From: Fabrea salina
Taxonomy: Eukaryota; Ciliophora; Heterotrichea; Heterotrichida; Fabreidae
Length of the DNA: 64,000 nucleotides
Assembly (NCBI GenBank): GCA_022984795.1
Contig: JALIHJ010000030.1
Span: 1-64,000, forward strand
Reading direction: 5' to 3'
In this document: positions 9,701-18,567 of the stretch, one piece after another
Position numbering within the stretch: position 1 is the first letter of the stretch
Layout: each line of letters starts with the position of its first letter
Notes under the pieces: model-generated
What the model was told of the DNA's origin: nothing
What the model saw: only the letters and a program-made list of their open reading frames with translations
The model's database searches: none
Position numbers and translations under genes: made by a program

Positions 9701-12426
9701 CTTTCCTGTACCCTGAATCGCCAGAGCAAACACAAGAAAGTATCTACTACTTCAGTCCATTTACACTCAAGTTTAAGTGCAACGCAACAGAAGACTCTTA
9801 CAGATCAAGGATTTCCAAGACAGTTTTGAAAAAGTACAGAACTATGTTTGTTTCAACTGCAACACTGGCTGGGATTTGTACAGTTTGCTATTATTTTTTC
9901 ACAGACATAGGTTTTGAAATGATCATTGGGTTGTGCATCTTAACGTTGTTTTACTGCTGCTTTTCAGTTTTTAGTTTCACTAGAAGGTTTGCGTTCAACC
10001 CAACACCTGCTGTATCTGTTTTCAGTTTGTCTAACCAGATTTACTTAGTGATATTGATACTTTCAGAGGACCCTATCGTTTTCCAAACCTCCATAGTTCT
10101 GCCTGTTTACTTCTTTGCTTTTGATCACGACTGGATGATTATGATTCTACTGAACTCTTCTAGGTTCATTATCAGTTTTGTTTTTGACTTGATGTACTTC
10201 AGAAACACTTACAGTGGGTCTGACAACTATGAAGAGTTCTTTTTCTTCGAAACTAGAATTTTCTGTTTGAACCTTACTTGTGCTTTTATTCTCTACTTGA
10301 CTGAAAAGCAAAACCGTTTAGATTTTTGTCTTCTGCAGCACACTGAAGGCAACATGAAGAAAGTCAACGAAGTCCTTAAGTATATATTTCCTGCTTTTGT
10401 GCGCAAACGTGTTAAACAAGGCATTACCTACATTGCTGAGGATCAAGAAGATGTTACTATCCTCTTCTGCAACATTTGTTGTTTTGAAGAGTTTATGGAA
10501 TACTACTCTCCTCACGAGCTCACCAAACTCCTTGACTTAATCTTTACTAAGTTCGACGACTTGTGCCCTAAAGCAGGAATGACTAAGGTAGAGACAGTAG
10601 GTTACACTTACATGGTTTGTGCTGGGCTCATTGATAATGAGTGTGACTTAGACAAGAGACTGCAAAGGATTTCCACTGTGGGAAGGGCTTTGGAAATGGC
10701 AGTGGGAATAGTCAGTGAGTGTGAAGAAATAGAGGTACTAGAAGGCAGAAAACTACAAGTGAAAATAGGCATCCACTCTGGACCAGTGGCAGCAGGGGTG
10801 GTGGGGAGTCACAAACCCCAATTTTCTTTGGTAGGGGACACTGTGAACACTGCCAGCAGAATGGCAAGTACGACTGAAAACTGCATTCGAATGTCAGAAC
10901 GGGCTTATGAGTTGCTAGACGATAAATTAGGGTTCTACTTTGACCAGAAACAAATTTGGGTAAAGGGAAAAGGAAACATGGTTACTTATGATGTGAGGTT
11001 CCGAGGAGCAAACACTAAAATACGATTCAGGGAGAGTTTGGACTTGCCTCCACAAGACTTTGAAAACATTGATTCTTCTGACTTATACAACCAGAATATA
11101 TTTTGGACACTATTTAGTATGCCTCTTCTGGATGAAGGAACAGATGGACTTTGCTTGAACTCGATTTACCGTCCTGAAAGACTTGATTTAAGTGTATGTT
11201 CTTTCAAAGAAAACGGAGAACTAGAGAAGTTCAAACAAGAGATTACTTCCAAAAAAAACTACTTCGTCAAGCAAGCAATAGTCATTTACTTAGCTTGCAA
11301 CTTGGTATTTAGTGGTTACTTGTTTGTTACCTACTTGACTTCCCAAGAAACGATGAGGTTGCATTGCATGCTAATTGAGTTGTCCCGGTTTCTTTTTTGT
11401 GTGTTTATACTTGTTGCAAAGGAAAAGTCCTATCCCGAAAAGTGCTTTTCGTGGACTTTGCAATGCATTTATCTGTTATTCCTGGTATTAGACTCCTTGC
11501 AAATGGAAGTTTCAAACGTTTTTTCAGAGGAAGTTTACCAACTAAACATCTTCTACGACTTTATGCTGATCTCTTTACTCAATGTTTTGTTTTTTAAGTA
11601 CGTTTTGCCCGTGACCTGTTTCTTGTTTTTCCTGCACTTTTGTCATGTTTACTACATCAACCCTTCGAATGAAATGATTTCAGGGTTTGTGCTTCTTTTT
11701 GGTTTTTTGATCTTCATTTTCATAATACTTTACTTTAATGAAAAGTTGATGAGGATACATGGGTTGAGAAACTACTATGCTAGAAAAGACCAGGAACTAA
11801 CTGAGAACTTACTTAAAAACATACTTCCTGAACACGTATTAGAAGACCTCAAGCAAGAAAAGACCCGAACAGACAAATTTGACAACATGACTATTCTTTA
11901 TGCAGACATTGTAGGTTTCACCCAGTGGTCTTCAAACAAAGAACCTACTCAAGTAGTAGAAATGCTTTCTCAGTTGTTTGAGCAGTTTGACAAGAATTGC
12001 AAGGAACTAGGCATCTATAAAGTCCACACTATCGGAGACTGCTATGTGGTTATGGGAGCTAATTCTGACTTATCGAGAGACCCTACCCAAGAAGCCTTGA
12101 AAATAGTTGAGTTTGCTCAGAAAATGATTTCAGTGATTCATGAAGCTAACCGAGTAAACAGAACTAGCTTGAACATGAGGATCGGAATTCACACTGGAGA
12201 AGTGATTGGGGGAGTTACTGGAACAAGCATAGTGCGTTACGACATTTACGGATCAGACGTGCTGATAGCTAACAAAGCAGAAAGCAACGGAGAACCAGGC
12301 AGAGTGTGTGTGAGCGAAAGCACCAAGCAACTAATAGAAAACTGCGCTTCTTTCGACTTTGAGTTCCACAAAGAGATTGAACTGCCGAAGATCAACCAAA
12401 GGATTAAGTGTTTCTTACTGACTTAG
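6790..12426 (+). CDS. P4-ATPase-like / guanylyl cyclase fusion
   Basis: This is the alveolate-type receptorless guanylyl cyclase: an N-terminal P4-ATPase-like half with many membrane helices (about residues 1-1100) followed by two class III cyclase domains (about 1215-1400 and 1695-1878), each preceded by a six-helix membrane block. It makes cGMP at a membrane. The first cyclase domain lacks the metal Asp (ILFCNICCF) but has KVETVG and FSLVGD, a GTP-type base pocket. The second carries both metal Asps (ILYADIVGF, TIGDCYVV). In the ATPase half the signature sites are gone: DKTGT is replaced by VENES and DGET by RGKRF, so ion or lipid pumping is unlikely. Fusions of this kind are known in Paramecium, Tetrahymena and apicomplexans. 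Confidence 0.93.
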   Translation: MEEKRSSDRFTRKFELQSLRNVPRKDKLRSMIQKKEILKGFLVYFIKQRPSIFVFLMISLLEVFAIGEVYLLLPATLVLFFYWLIRISELRQYSFLESSLGQKDVYFWNSKEFLEKKRSQLKQWDLVLVQKDQQVPCDLLILAADPSHEGCFFDETSIRGKRFLEFKKPVEQLQKHFQEADLQNLNLFVPNLSGKVKVADPKTDLDYFQGEFKVGSSPVAQKLGIKHFAAQGSVLGVSEWVLGLAVYVGSETKVCLNAKFGEEKCSRLEKRLKYWSCASLGAWVVLVLTCTLVGSIHYEANLRIALSCIVIFSNLVPSSIYFIVDLSRFFIAKRVIEKNIKVMRSQVLDNLENLQYLLVENESLLSPEEYSVSSIHANGRTLKLEELTETSLEEGFLVALVVCNKFAYDSNSREQRNWDTKEKVLSKTARSLGASLEFLSEKEIKVHLPWKQLEFLVLLKPEFNCPEQKVRVILQDKLTGLATLFVKSPIENMVYSSVSPEIVQSPDLIYFGSKVLSQETLVQTQGSFRSTKFFLRRETSIYQTLESNLEHLGSVQLGYKLQNHTSKTFELLENYGLKFWVFHKQNKLNREFLDELGVRVEKYSSLVDCQSASELQLAMKEVTSETTENKHQPNFSTDFLLNETTVNARKVLPSSTQKYGVEVPKNVLSLVFQKKVCEGEFSRFLFKATLVNFLDLGADQLRMLARFFRVSNKDKPNTLTFGKSAVWNSLMHSSDVSVQVADSSIVCFSDIQVSKFSDLKKLIFECGPFISNKIKKFICLDAYKNCLLTTCGFLYQFNTGFEGGNFTDGWSFIVIGHLLLAVLLIAEAGYSTENIGFSLSFSRFALWSFLGLVQSLVICYFGFVAVVNEEGVYRPEVTVMLMGLSIQATVLVFLRKCTKQSLGAQSLCFILLLLFQISYFGELKPNSWCLVMSCLIVNCLVALSFKFFVPWKVHYKSTLESIRTYSSRIASFLYPESPEQTQESIYYFSPFTLKFKCNATEDSYRSRISKTVLKKYRTMFVSTATLAGICTVCYYFFTDIGFEMIIGLCILTLFYCCFSVFSFTRRFAFNPTPAVSVFSLSNQIYLVILILSEDPIVFQTSIVLPVYFFAFDHDWMIMILLNSSRFIISFVFDLMYFRNTYSGSDNYEEFFFFETRIFCLNLTCAFILYLTEKQNRLDFCLLQHTEGNMKKVNEVLKYIFPAFVRKRVKQGITYIAEDQEDVTILFCNICCFEEFMEYYSPHELTKLLDLIFTKFDDLCPKAGMTKVETVGYTYMVCAGLIDNECDLDKRLQRISTVGRALEMAVGIVSECEEIEVLEGRKLQVKIGIHSGPVAAGVVGSHKPQFSLVGDTVNTASRMASTTENCIRMSERAYELLDDKLGFYFDQKQIWVKGKGNMVTYDVRFRGANTKIRFRESLDLPPQDFENIDSSDLYNQNIFWTLFSMPLLDEGTDGLCLNSIYRPERLDLSVCSFKENGELEKFKQEITSKKNYFVKQAIVIYLACNLVFSGYLFVTYLTSQETMRLHCMLIELSRFLFCVFILVAKEKSYPEKCFSWTLQCIYLLFLVLDSLQMEVSNVFSEEVYQLNIFYDFMLISLLNVLFFKYVLPVTCFLFFLHFCHVYYINPSNEMISGFVLLFGFLIFIFIILYFNEKLMRIHGLRNYYARKDQELTENLLKNILPEHVLEDLKQEKTRTDKFDNMTILYADIVGFTQWSSNKEPTQVVEMLSQLFEQFDKNCKELGIYKVHTIGDCYVVMGANSDLSRDPTQEALKIVEFAQKMISVIHEANRVNRTSLNMRIGIHTGEVIGGVTGTSIVRYDIYGSDVLIANKAESNGEPGRVCVSESTKQLIENCASFDFEFHKEIELPKINQRIKCFLLT

Positions 12427-12500
12427 ACTTTGGTGCTGTCTTGTTTTGGTTTCTGTTAGTTTTAAATGGAGTTTGACCTATAATAAAAATGGAATAATGG

Positions 12501-12547
12501 CCGCTCCTTAGCAACTATAACTATTTAGGAGGAGTTGCTTTAAGCGG
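12501..12547 (+). ncRNA. Imperfect hairpin in a 170-bp intergenic gap
   Basis: CCGCT (12501-12505) pairs with AGCGG (12543-12547), and AGCAACT (12510-12516) pairs with AGTTGCT (12533-12539), around a 16-nt loop. ACA follows one base after the stem. The gap (12427-12596) is long for this part of the window and holds nothing else I can name. The structure might be a small RNA (H/ACA-like is one thought) or an mRNA leader element. No family match is claimed. Confidence 0.25.
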
Positions 12548-12596
12548 TACAGTGACTTTCGTTTTAATCCCATACTTGAGTGTTTGAGTGTGATTC

Positions 12597-13832
12597 ATGC
12601 CCGAAGTACATTTCCGGTTAATATTAAATATGATTTCAACTAAGAAACTTTTGGCATTTGGACTGGGAACATTGGTTGGGGGACTGGGAGTCTACTTAGG
12701 AACAAAGAAGAAAGTTAAGGCACTGCCTCTTGAAGAGCAGCTTGTGAGGAACGTGCAGTTTTTCCAGAAAGGACAAGACAAAATACAAAGTAGTTTTGTG
12801 ACTGTCGTTGGACTGGGAGGAGTGGGGAGTCACTTAGTTATAGCCTTAGCTAGGTCAGGAGTCAAGAAACTAAGACTCATCGACTTTGACCTAGTAACTA
12901 CTAGTTCTCTTAACAGGCATGCCTGTGCTGAAACAGGCGATGTGGGAAGAACCAAAGCTGACGTTCTAAAAGACCACATCAACAGAATAATTCCTCAGTG
13001 CGAAGTTGAGGCTTTCAACACTCTTTTTTCCAAGGAAAACGCCCCTGAGCTGCTTGGAGGCAACCCTGACTTTGTGGTAGACTGCATTGACAACATCAAC
13101 ACAAAAGCAGACTTACTGGAGTACTGCTGCCGAAACAACCTGCCAGCAATCAGTTCGGGAGGAGCTGGAGGAAAGATCGACCCTACAAGGATCCAAATAT
13201 GTGATATTTCGGAAACTAGGAACTGCGAACTCATGAGGAAGATCAGAAAAGCTCTTCATGGAAGAGGGATTAGTTCTGGAATTACTGTTGTTTACTCAGC
13301 AGAGGAAGCAACTAGGAAGCTATTGTCACAGCGAGACTCTAAGTCCGACACACAGAAGAGGTTTGACGACATTGCAAAGTTCAGAACTCGAGTGATGCCA
13401 GTAATAGGAACAATGCCTTGCATTACTGGAACTTCAATAGCTACGTACATTCTCTCCAAATTGGGAGGTGTGCCTTTCACCGGCTCAAGTGCCTACAAAT
13501 ACAATGCTCAAGCTTACAGGAACCTCCAGAGGCAACTAGTGGGGTTGGAGTCTGAAAGATTCAGCAACGTTTGCGATCTTGACGTTGAGTACATCGAAAA
13601 ACTTGCTAAGGATTTTTGGAGGTGGCGGTCTGCTTACAGTGGGTTAGAAAAGAACCTGAAGCTGGTGAGATGGAAGCTGGACGAACCTCCTGAAGTTGGC
13701 AACTTAGTGATGTTGACAGCTGAGGAAGCCAACCTGCACTTAAAGGGGGTTTTGGAGTGGACTAAAGAAGCTTTGGAGACTCTAGAAAGCAAACTGAAGA
13801 TGGCTTCTTTGCTTAGTAATTCTTACATCTAA
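12597..13832 (+). CDS. tRNA t6A dehydratase (TcdA/TCD1-2 type)
   Basis: This is an E1-like adenylating enzyme of the ThiF superfamily. It most resembles the TcdA/CsdL and yeast Tcd1/2 group, which converts t6A37 of tRNA to the cyclic ct6A form using ATP. The nucleotide-binding loop GLGGVGS lies near residue 68, with the RHA and DCIDNI motifs downstream. An N-terminal hydrophobic helix (LLAFGLGTLVGGLGVYLG) followed by Lys residues fits the mitochondrial outer-membrane anchor of the yeast enzymes. The start could equally be the second ATG at 12630, which puts the helix at the very N-terminus. The gap to the KDEL receptor gene is 15 bp. The zinc-binding Cys pair of UBA4/MOCS3 enzymes is not evident. 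Confidence 0.85.
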   Translation: MPEVHFRLILNMISTKKLLAFGLGTLVGGLGVYLGTKKKVKALPLEEQLVRNVQFFQKGQDKIQSSFVTVVGLGGVGSHLVIALARSGVKKLRLIDFDLVTTSSLNRHACAETGDVGRTKADVLKDHINRIIPQCEVEAFNTLFSKENAPELLGGNPDFVVDCIDNINTKADLLEYCCRNNLPAISSGGAGGKIDPTRIQICDISETRNCELMRKIRKALHGRGISSGITVVYSAEEATRKLLSQRDSKSDTQKRFDDIAKFRTRVMPVIGTMPCITGTSIATYILSKLGGVPFTGSSAYKYNAQAYRNLQRQLVGLESERFSNVCDLDVEYIEKLAKDFWRWRSAYSGLEKNLKLVRWKLDEPPEVGNLVMLTAEEANLHLKGVLEWTKEALETLESKLKMASLLSNSYI

Positions 13833-13847
13833 TATAATTAAGCTGAA

Positions 13848-14510
13848 ATGGACATTGTTCTGTGGCTATTTACGTTGGGCTATTTGTTCCAAGTAGCAGC
13901 TAGTTGTATTTTGGTTGTGAAGATGCAGAAACAAAAGTCGATCTACGGAATGTGTCCCGACACTCAGTGGGTGTTTTTCATAGCAACTCTGTCGAGGTGT
14001 GTGTGGATTTTCGACACAAGACTTATGGGACTGCCTTTAGCCTACATAGAACTTATCTCGAACGTAGTTTTGGGAGCATACTGCTGTTACCTATGCCACA
14101 AATACAAACACACCGTTGAGTATTCAACCAGCAAGTACCTGGATGCAATTTCCATTTCGGTTTGTTGTCTAGTTTTGTGCTTTTTGTTCCACCCAGGAGC
14201 CAAGAATCAGTTTTACTTAACTGTACAGATGCTGGTGAGTTTCACTATTTTTATGGAAAGTGCAGGTTTGCTTCCTCAGTTTTTAATGATGAGGAAGTCG
14301 AAGGAAGTAGAAACCATGACCGGACACTATTTGATGTGCCTGGGAACTGCTAGGTTGTTTAGGTTGTTCTTTTGGATCAACATGTACCTCGAAGGCGAAA
14401 CTTTTGGCTACTTGATAATTGCTGACATCCTACACTCAGTTTTGCTCGCGGACTTTGCCTACATTTATTACAATAGTATGAAAACTGGAAAGCCAATTCT
14501 CTTAAGTTAA
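13848..14510 (+). CDS. ERD2: ER lumen protein-retaining (KDEL) receptor
   Basis: This 220-residue, seven-helix protein matches the ERD2/KDELR family in length and motifs. Examples are the ESAGLLPQ segment and the TGHYLMCLGTARLFRLFFW stretch, which correspond to the conserved central helices that bind the retrieval signal. The receptor cycles between Golgi and ER and returns escaped luminal proteins carrying C-terminal KDEL-like tags. The gene is convergent with SF3B3, with 12 bp between stop codons. Confidence 0.92.
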   Translation: MDIVLWLFTLGYLFQVAASCILVVKMQKQKSIYGMCPDTQWVFFIATLSRCVWIFDTRLMGLPLAYIELISNVVLGAYCCYLCHKYKHTVEYSTSKYLDAISISVCCLVLCFLFHPGAKNQFYLTVQMLVSFTIFMESAGLLPQFLMMRKSKEVETMTGHYLMCLGTARLFRLFFWINMYLEGETFGYLIIADILHSVLLADFAYIYYNSMKTGKPILLS

Positions 14511-14522
14511 GAAACACTTTAA

Positions 14523-17500
14523 TTAAAGAATGCAGTTCCGGAACTCTTCCAGTCTTTTTAAGATCTCTGTGGGTCTGTGTTCGAGTTGTTCAGCAAGTAC
14601 GTTTTGCAAGTCAAAACTAAGTTTTGGGAAACCCTCGCACAAGTCCCCGTCTACTACGTTTTTGACAGGAGCTATAGCTGACCTGAAAGCCAAGTGGTCT
14701 CTTCCCAAAAGAGGCAGTGACTCTTGTCTCATGTACATTTCTAAGTGCACAAAAAACTCCAGGTCTTCTTTGTGTGTAATGGGCAGCAAAGCCCCAATCG
14801 AGCCCATTGTTGTGGAGTACACCATTGCTTCGTTGGCATACTCGCTCAGTTTGACTTTTTGGATGGAAGTGGCTAGGTCCCCTAGGTGGAAGTGGGCAAT
14901 GTGTTCGAGTTTGTAGTAAGCAGAGTTAAGGAACCCAGCTTCCCACTTGAACTTCACAGCACTTAAGTTGGTTTCGTCCTCTTCACAAGCTGCAGGAATC
15001 CTGCTCGCGAACACGTTTTCGAACTTGTCAACTAGTGCAATGGTGTCGTGGTCAAGCACTTCTGCGTTGGTAAGCCAGCGCCCCATTACATCGTCTGCAA
15101 AACTCACGATTTGGTTGTCTTCTTGTCTCCAAGTGAGAACGTTCATGGTTTCATTGATGTCGCTTGCGAAGATTCTTTCTCCGTCTACCTTGATGATTGA
15201 AATCAAGTTGCTGAAAGTTACTTTGTTTTCGCACTTCTTAAGTAGTTTCTTTTTTCCTAACTCGTAGATCCTCAGGTACTTTCCAACCCCTATCAATACT
15301 TTACCGTAGTAAGGGCAAATAGCCAAAGGCACGTCTTCAACACTGGTTTTGTGGACTAGTTCTAACTTGTTGCTGGAGATTCTGAAAACCCAAACAAAGC
15401 ACTCGCTGTAGCTCCTGGGTTGCAGTTTCATGTCCTTCACTCCTCCACAAACTAAAAACAACTCACTTTCGTAGCCTGAAAAGTTACAAATCGTCATACT
15501 GACTAAAACTTCGTTGTTTTCAATTTCTAAAAGGTGAGTAGTTTCTAGAGAAGTGGGTTCCACTATCCTCAGACAGCAAGCCCAAAGCCCTTCGCCTGCC
15601 ATGGGAGTCCCAACTTCTCTTTCGGAGGTTTCTTCTGTTTCCATAAAGTCCAGCGCTTTTTTGATTTCTTGTCTTTTAGCTACTGGAAAGGCGTTGTGGT
15701 CGTACTCCAGCACCACTAAACTTTGACTCGAGGGTTCAATCTCCATTTTGCGGGGCGAGTACCTAAGTGGCAAAATAGTTTGGTTAAAGATTTCCCCAAG
15801 TTTGTCAAAAGCAAAGATCCTCAAAAAGTTACCTGAAATCCCCACAAAGGCTTCAGGACACTGAGGGGAACTAAAAGGGGCAGCGTGTTCTAACAAGTAG
15901 TACGAAAGCGGTGAAACGTAGTGTGTGTTCATGTAGTCGTACTCAACCCAGCTCCTAGAACTTAGTCCTAGTATTGCTGGCGTGGAAGCTACTAGTCCAG
16001 GAAAGATCTTCACAGGTTTAGTGCCGAATTTCCTAGAGTTGGTGTCAGAGAGTTGTCCTGTGATCTTGTCAACAACAGTACGGAGTATAGTTCCGTTTGT
16101 AAGGCCAACGTACAGGTAAAGTTGGGCTTCTTGTCCCATTTCCAACAGTGCCAAAGACTCAGGTTGGCAGGCAGGCAATGCCTGGGTACTTAGTCTCCTC
16201 AAGTAACTTTCTGGGTCTAGACTGAGTAGTTTTATGGTGTTGTCGTAGCACCCCAAAGCAAGGAACCTCGACCTAACTCTTCCTTCAGATATTTCAGGGA
16301 TGCTCATGCACATAACTTCTTGTTCCATTTCCCGCTTTTCAACTTCTTTGAACTTGCCAGAAGAGTCAACTTCGAAGTAAACCAGCACTCCCCCCTGAAG
16401 AGTAATAGCTACTTGTTTTTGGTTAGAAGTAGCCCTTGATATTTTCCCAGGAGCTTCCCAGGTTTCTACTTGGTCAGGGGACACGATTATCTTGATTCCG
16501 TAGTGCAGAACGTGCAGGTAGCAGTTGTTAGCTAGGAGTCCAGCGTGGATAGTTGCGTTGGAAGTGTCAAAGCCAGAGTTGGTGACTTCTGCCACTTTGT
16601 CAGCAACTCCAAGTACAAGTGTTGCGTTCAAAAAGGAAATGAGTATGTACTTATGGAACGAAGGCCCTTCAAAGTTAGCCCTTAAGCACCAAACACCATT
16701 GGGTTTTCCAGGAAGTTGGGAAGCTGCCATTTCACTAACAGCTAGTCCGTGCCTCAACACTCGGAGACTTGACCTTGTTCCTCTGCCACACAAAGTGTAT
16801 ATTTGTGGGTTTCCTTCCTTGGCTAAGTCTTGGACCTTCATGTCACTGATTGCAGACAAACTTTCAATTTCGTAAAGCAAGTAAAGGTTCTTTAAGGGCC
16901 TAGGCATGAAGTAAGCTTCAGTCTGTGTTGTGGAAGTGCAAAGGGCAGTTTCGTCGTCTTCGCCAATGCTTTGGAACTGGTAGACTGCGTGGTTTGAGTA
17001 CTCAGCTGCTGCAAAAAGAAACCCAGTTTTGAGAATGCACAAGGACAAGCACGGAAAAATTGTATCGAAGTACTGGACCTGCAAAGAGTGCACTGCAGAG
17101 TCTTGGTAGTTTAAAGTGACTTTGTAGAGGTCGCCCAGTTCAGACTGCAAAAGGAAGAAGAAAAGGTCCTTTTGTTTGTGAGTTGCGTAGGAATTAATGA
17201 GAAGTGTCTGTTGGTCGTTCATGTCTGCTCTTCTGGGGTAAAGGCACTTGAGAACTACTGACTCGTTTTGGTAAGTAATAAAGTTTTCGCAGCAAACCAA
17301 AACTCCACCAGGTCCGTCACTTCCTCCAGGGACTCCTATTAGGGCGTTGGCAGAGTTGTCGATGGGTTTGGCAGACTTGCGAACAACGTGGTTTAGTCCC
17401 AAGTCCATTTCGTAAAAACTCAGAACCTTGTTGGCTTCGCCTGTGAGTTCTTTTTCTCGATACTCAACTTCAATGCAGGCAAACAAAGGGTTTTCGAACC

Positions 17501-18014
17501 CCACGTCCACTCCACAGACGTCAAACAAAATAGTTTTGCTTTTGTGGGCTTCTAGAGGGGAGGACACACTCATGGTGTTTGAGTCTCTGTTGACAACGTA
17601 AACGAACTTTTGTTTTTCAATTGCAGCAATCATAAGAGCCCTGCCCTTGGGGTCTACTGCTAGGAACTGCCCTGGAACAATTCGGCGGCACCCACTTCTT
17701 CCGAAGGTTTCCATCTGGACTCTGTGGAGTTTGTTCTGCTCCAACTCCAAAAACACAATTCTTCCAGAGTCAGAACCAACTACTAACAAGTCCCTTGTAG
17801 CTCCAGTCATCCTGAAAGTGCAGAGACACCTTACCATTCCAAACACTTCTTCACTGACTACCAACTCAAGTTGGCCTTGGTCAGTGGCTCTGTAGACTTC
17901 AAGAATTTTCCCCCGCGAAACAGCTATTTCTTGGGACTTCGCGGCTGAGAAGTTGCCGAAGATTGCTTTTTGGATTCCCGTGGCGTGTTGCAGAGTCAAA
18001 GAGTACAAGTACAT
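14523..18014 (-). CDS. SF3B3: Splicing factor 3B subunit 3
   Basis: The 1163-residue protein is collinear with human SF3B3 (SAP130), a three-beta-propeller subunit of the U2 snRNP SF3b complex that recognises the branch site. Near-identical stretches include the N-terminus (MYLYSLTLQ.ATGI), GRSGCRRIVPGQFLAVDPKG, SSPLEAHK, GVDVGFENP and the GGSDGPGGV loop. The C-terminal CPSF_A/DDB1-C region is present (LGDLATSIQKVKL). It is of interest here because the organism splices 15-nt introns, in which the branch point and 3' splice site nearly touch. The gap to the upstream twin CX9C gene is 12 bp. Confidence 0.96.
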   Translation of the reverse strand: MYLYSLTLQHATGIQKAIFGNFSAAKSQEIAVSRGKILEVYRATDQGQLELVVSEEVFGMVRCLCTFRMTGATRDLLVVGSDSGRIVFLELEQNKLHRVQMETFGRSGCRRIVPGQFLAVDPKGRALMIAAIEKQKFVYVVNRDSNTMSVSSPLEAHKSKTILFDVCGVDVGFENPLFACIEVEYREKELTGEANKVLSFYEMDLGLNHVVRKSAKPIDNSANALIGVPGGSDGPGGVLVCCENFITYQNESVVLKCLYPRRADMNDQQTLLINSYATHKQKDLFFFLLQSELGDLYKVTLNYQDSAVHSLQVQYFDTIFPCLSLCILKTGFLFAAAEYSNHAVYQFQSIGEDDETALCTSTTQTEAYFMPRPLKNLYLLYEIESLSAISDMKVQDLAKEGNPQIYTLCGRGTRSSLRVLRHGLAVSEMAASQLPGKPNGVWCLRANFEGPSFHKYILISFLNATLVLGVADKVAEVTNSGFDTSNATIHAGLLANNCYLHVLHYGIKIIVSPDQVETWEAPGKISRATSNQKQVAITLQGGVLVYFEVDSSGKFKEVEKREMEQEVMCMSIPEISEGRVRSRFLALGCYDNTIKLLSLDPESYLRRLSTQALPACQPESLALLEMGQEAQLYLYVGLTNGTILRTVVDKITGQLSDTNSRKFGTKPVKIFPGLVASTPAILGLSSRSWVEYDYMNTHYVSPLSYYLLEHAAPFSSPQCPEAFVGISGNFLRIFAFDKLGEIFNQTILPLRYSPRKMEIEPSSQSLVVLEYDHNAFPVAKRQEIKKALDFMETEETSEREVGTPMAGEGLWACCLRIVEPTSLETTHLLEIENNEVLVSMTICNFSGYESELFLVCGGVKDMKLQPRSYSECFVWVFRISSNKLELVHKTSVEDVPLAICPYYGKVLIGVGKYLRIYELGKKKLLKKCENKVTFSNLISIIKVDGERIFASDINETMNVLTWRQEDNQIVSFADDVMGRWLTNAEVLDHDTIALVDKFENVFASRIPAACEEDETNLSAVKFKWEAGFLNSAYYKLEHIAHFHLGDLATSIQKVKLSEYANEAMVYSTTMGSIGALLPITHKEDLEFFVHLEMYMRQESLPLLGRDHLAFRSAIAPVKNVVDGDLCEGFPKLSFDLQNVLAEQLEHRPTEILKRLEEFRNCIL

Positions 18015-18026
18015 ATTTATTTCTGC

Positions 18027-18554
18027 TTACTTATCGTGTTTATAAAGGACTCCGTCTAGTTTGTCCAAAACCCACTCACAAGCGTCAAGGGTTTTTTCTA
18101 TGTAGGTGTTTTTGGGTTCTCCAGCTTGTTCGCCTACTTCACCGTCTTCGTCGTAGATGTTTTGCCACCACCACTCAGTGTTTCTGGTCATGTCTCTTCT
18201 GCGTTTGTCCATCTCCACTTCGAATTCTTGCTGGAAACACTGTTTCATGGGGTTGAAGAGGTGTTTGCACATTTTGCCTTCGTTCCTGGGGTTGTCAATT
18301 GAGCACTTGGTAAATGCATTTGCAGTTTCGTGGCACTTGAGTCTGGCTGCCCTCATGGCTTCGTCCTTGAGTTCTTGTTCTCGGGATCTTCTGAAGAAGT
18401 TCAGTCGCCAGTTAAAAACGTAGTGCGGAGGTCTAGTTTTAATGGTGTATTTGTGGTACTCTGGTTCGAAAACTGGGCAGTACTTCCTTAAGTAGTACAG
18501 TTTGTTCTCTTCAACTAAGTCTTTGTAAACCTTTTTAATATCTGATTCCTGCAT
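18027..18554 (-). CDS. Twin CX9C mitochondrial protein
   Basis: The 175-residue protein carries two C-x9-C motifs, CHETANAFTKC and CKHLFNPMKQC, separated by 11 residues. This is the hallmark of intermembrane-space proteins folded by the Mia40 relay. The flanks are rich in charged and aromatic residues (RRRDMTRNTEWWW). Candidates include a complex I accessory subunit (NDUFB10-like) or a respiratory-chain assembly factor, and I cannot decide between them. The ATG at 18554 is preferred over a start at 18590, because the latter would overlap the end of the upstream coiled-coil gene. The chosen start lies 13 bp after that gene's TAG. Confidence 0.7.
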   Translation of the reverse strand: MQESDIKKVYKDLVEENKLYYLRKYCPVFEPEYHKYTIKTRPPHYVFNWRLNFFRRSREQELKDEAMRAARLKCHETANAFTKCSIDNPRNEGKMCKHLFNPMKQCFQQEFEVEMDKRRRDMTRNTEWWWQNIYDEDGEVGEQAGEPKNTYIEKTLDACEWVLDKLDGVLYKHDK

Positions 18555-18567
18555 ATTTAACTTATTA

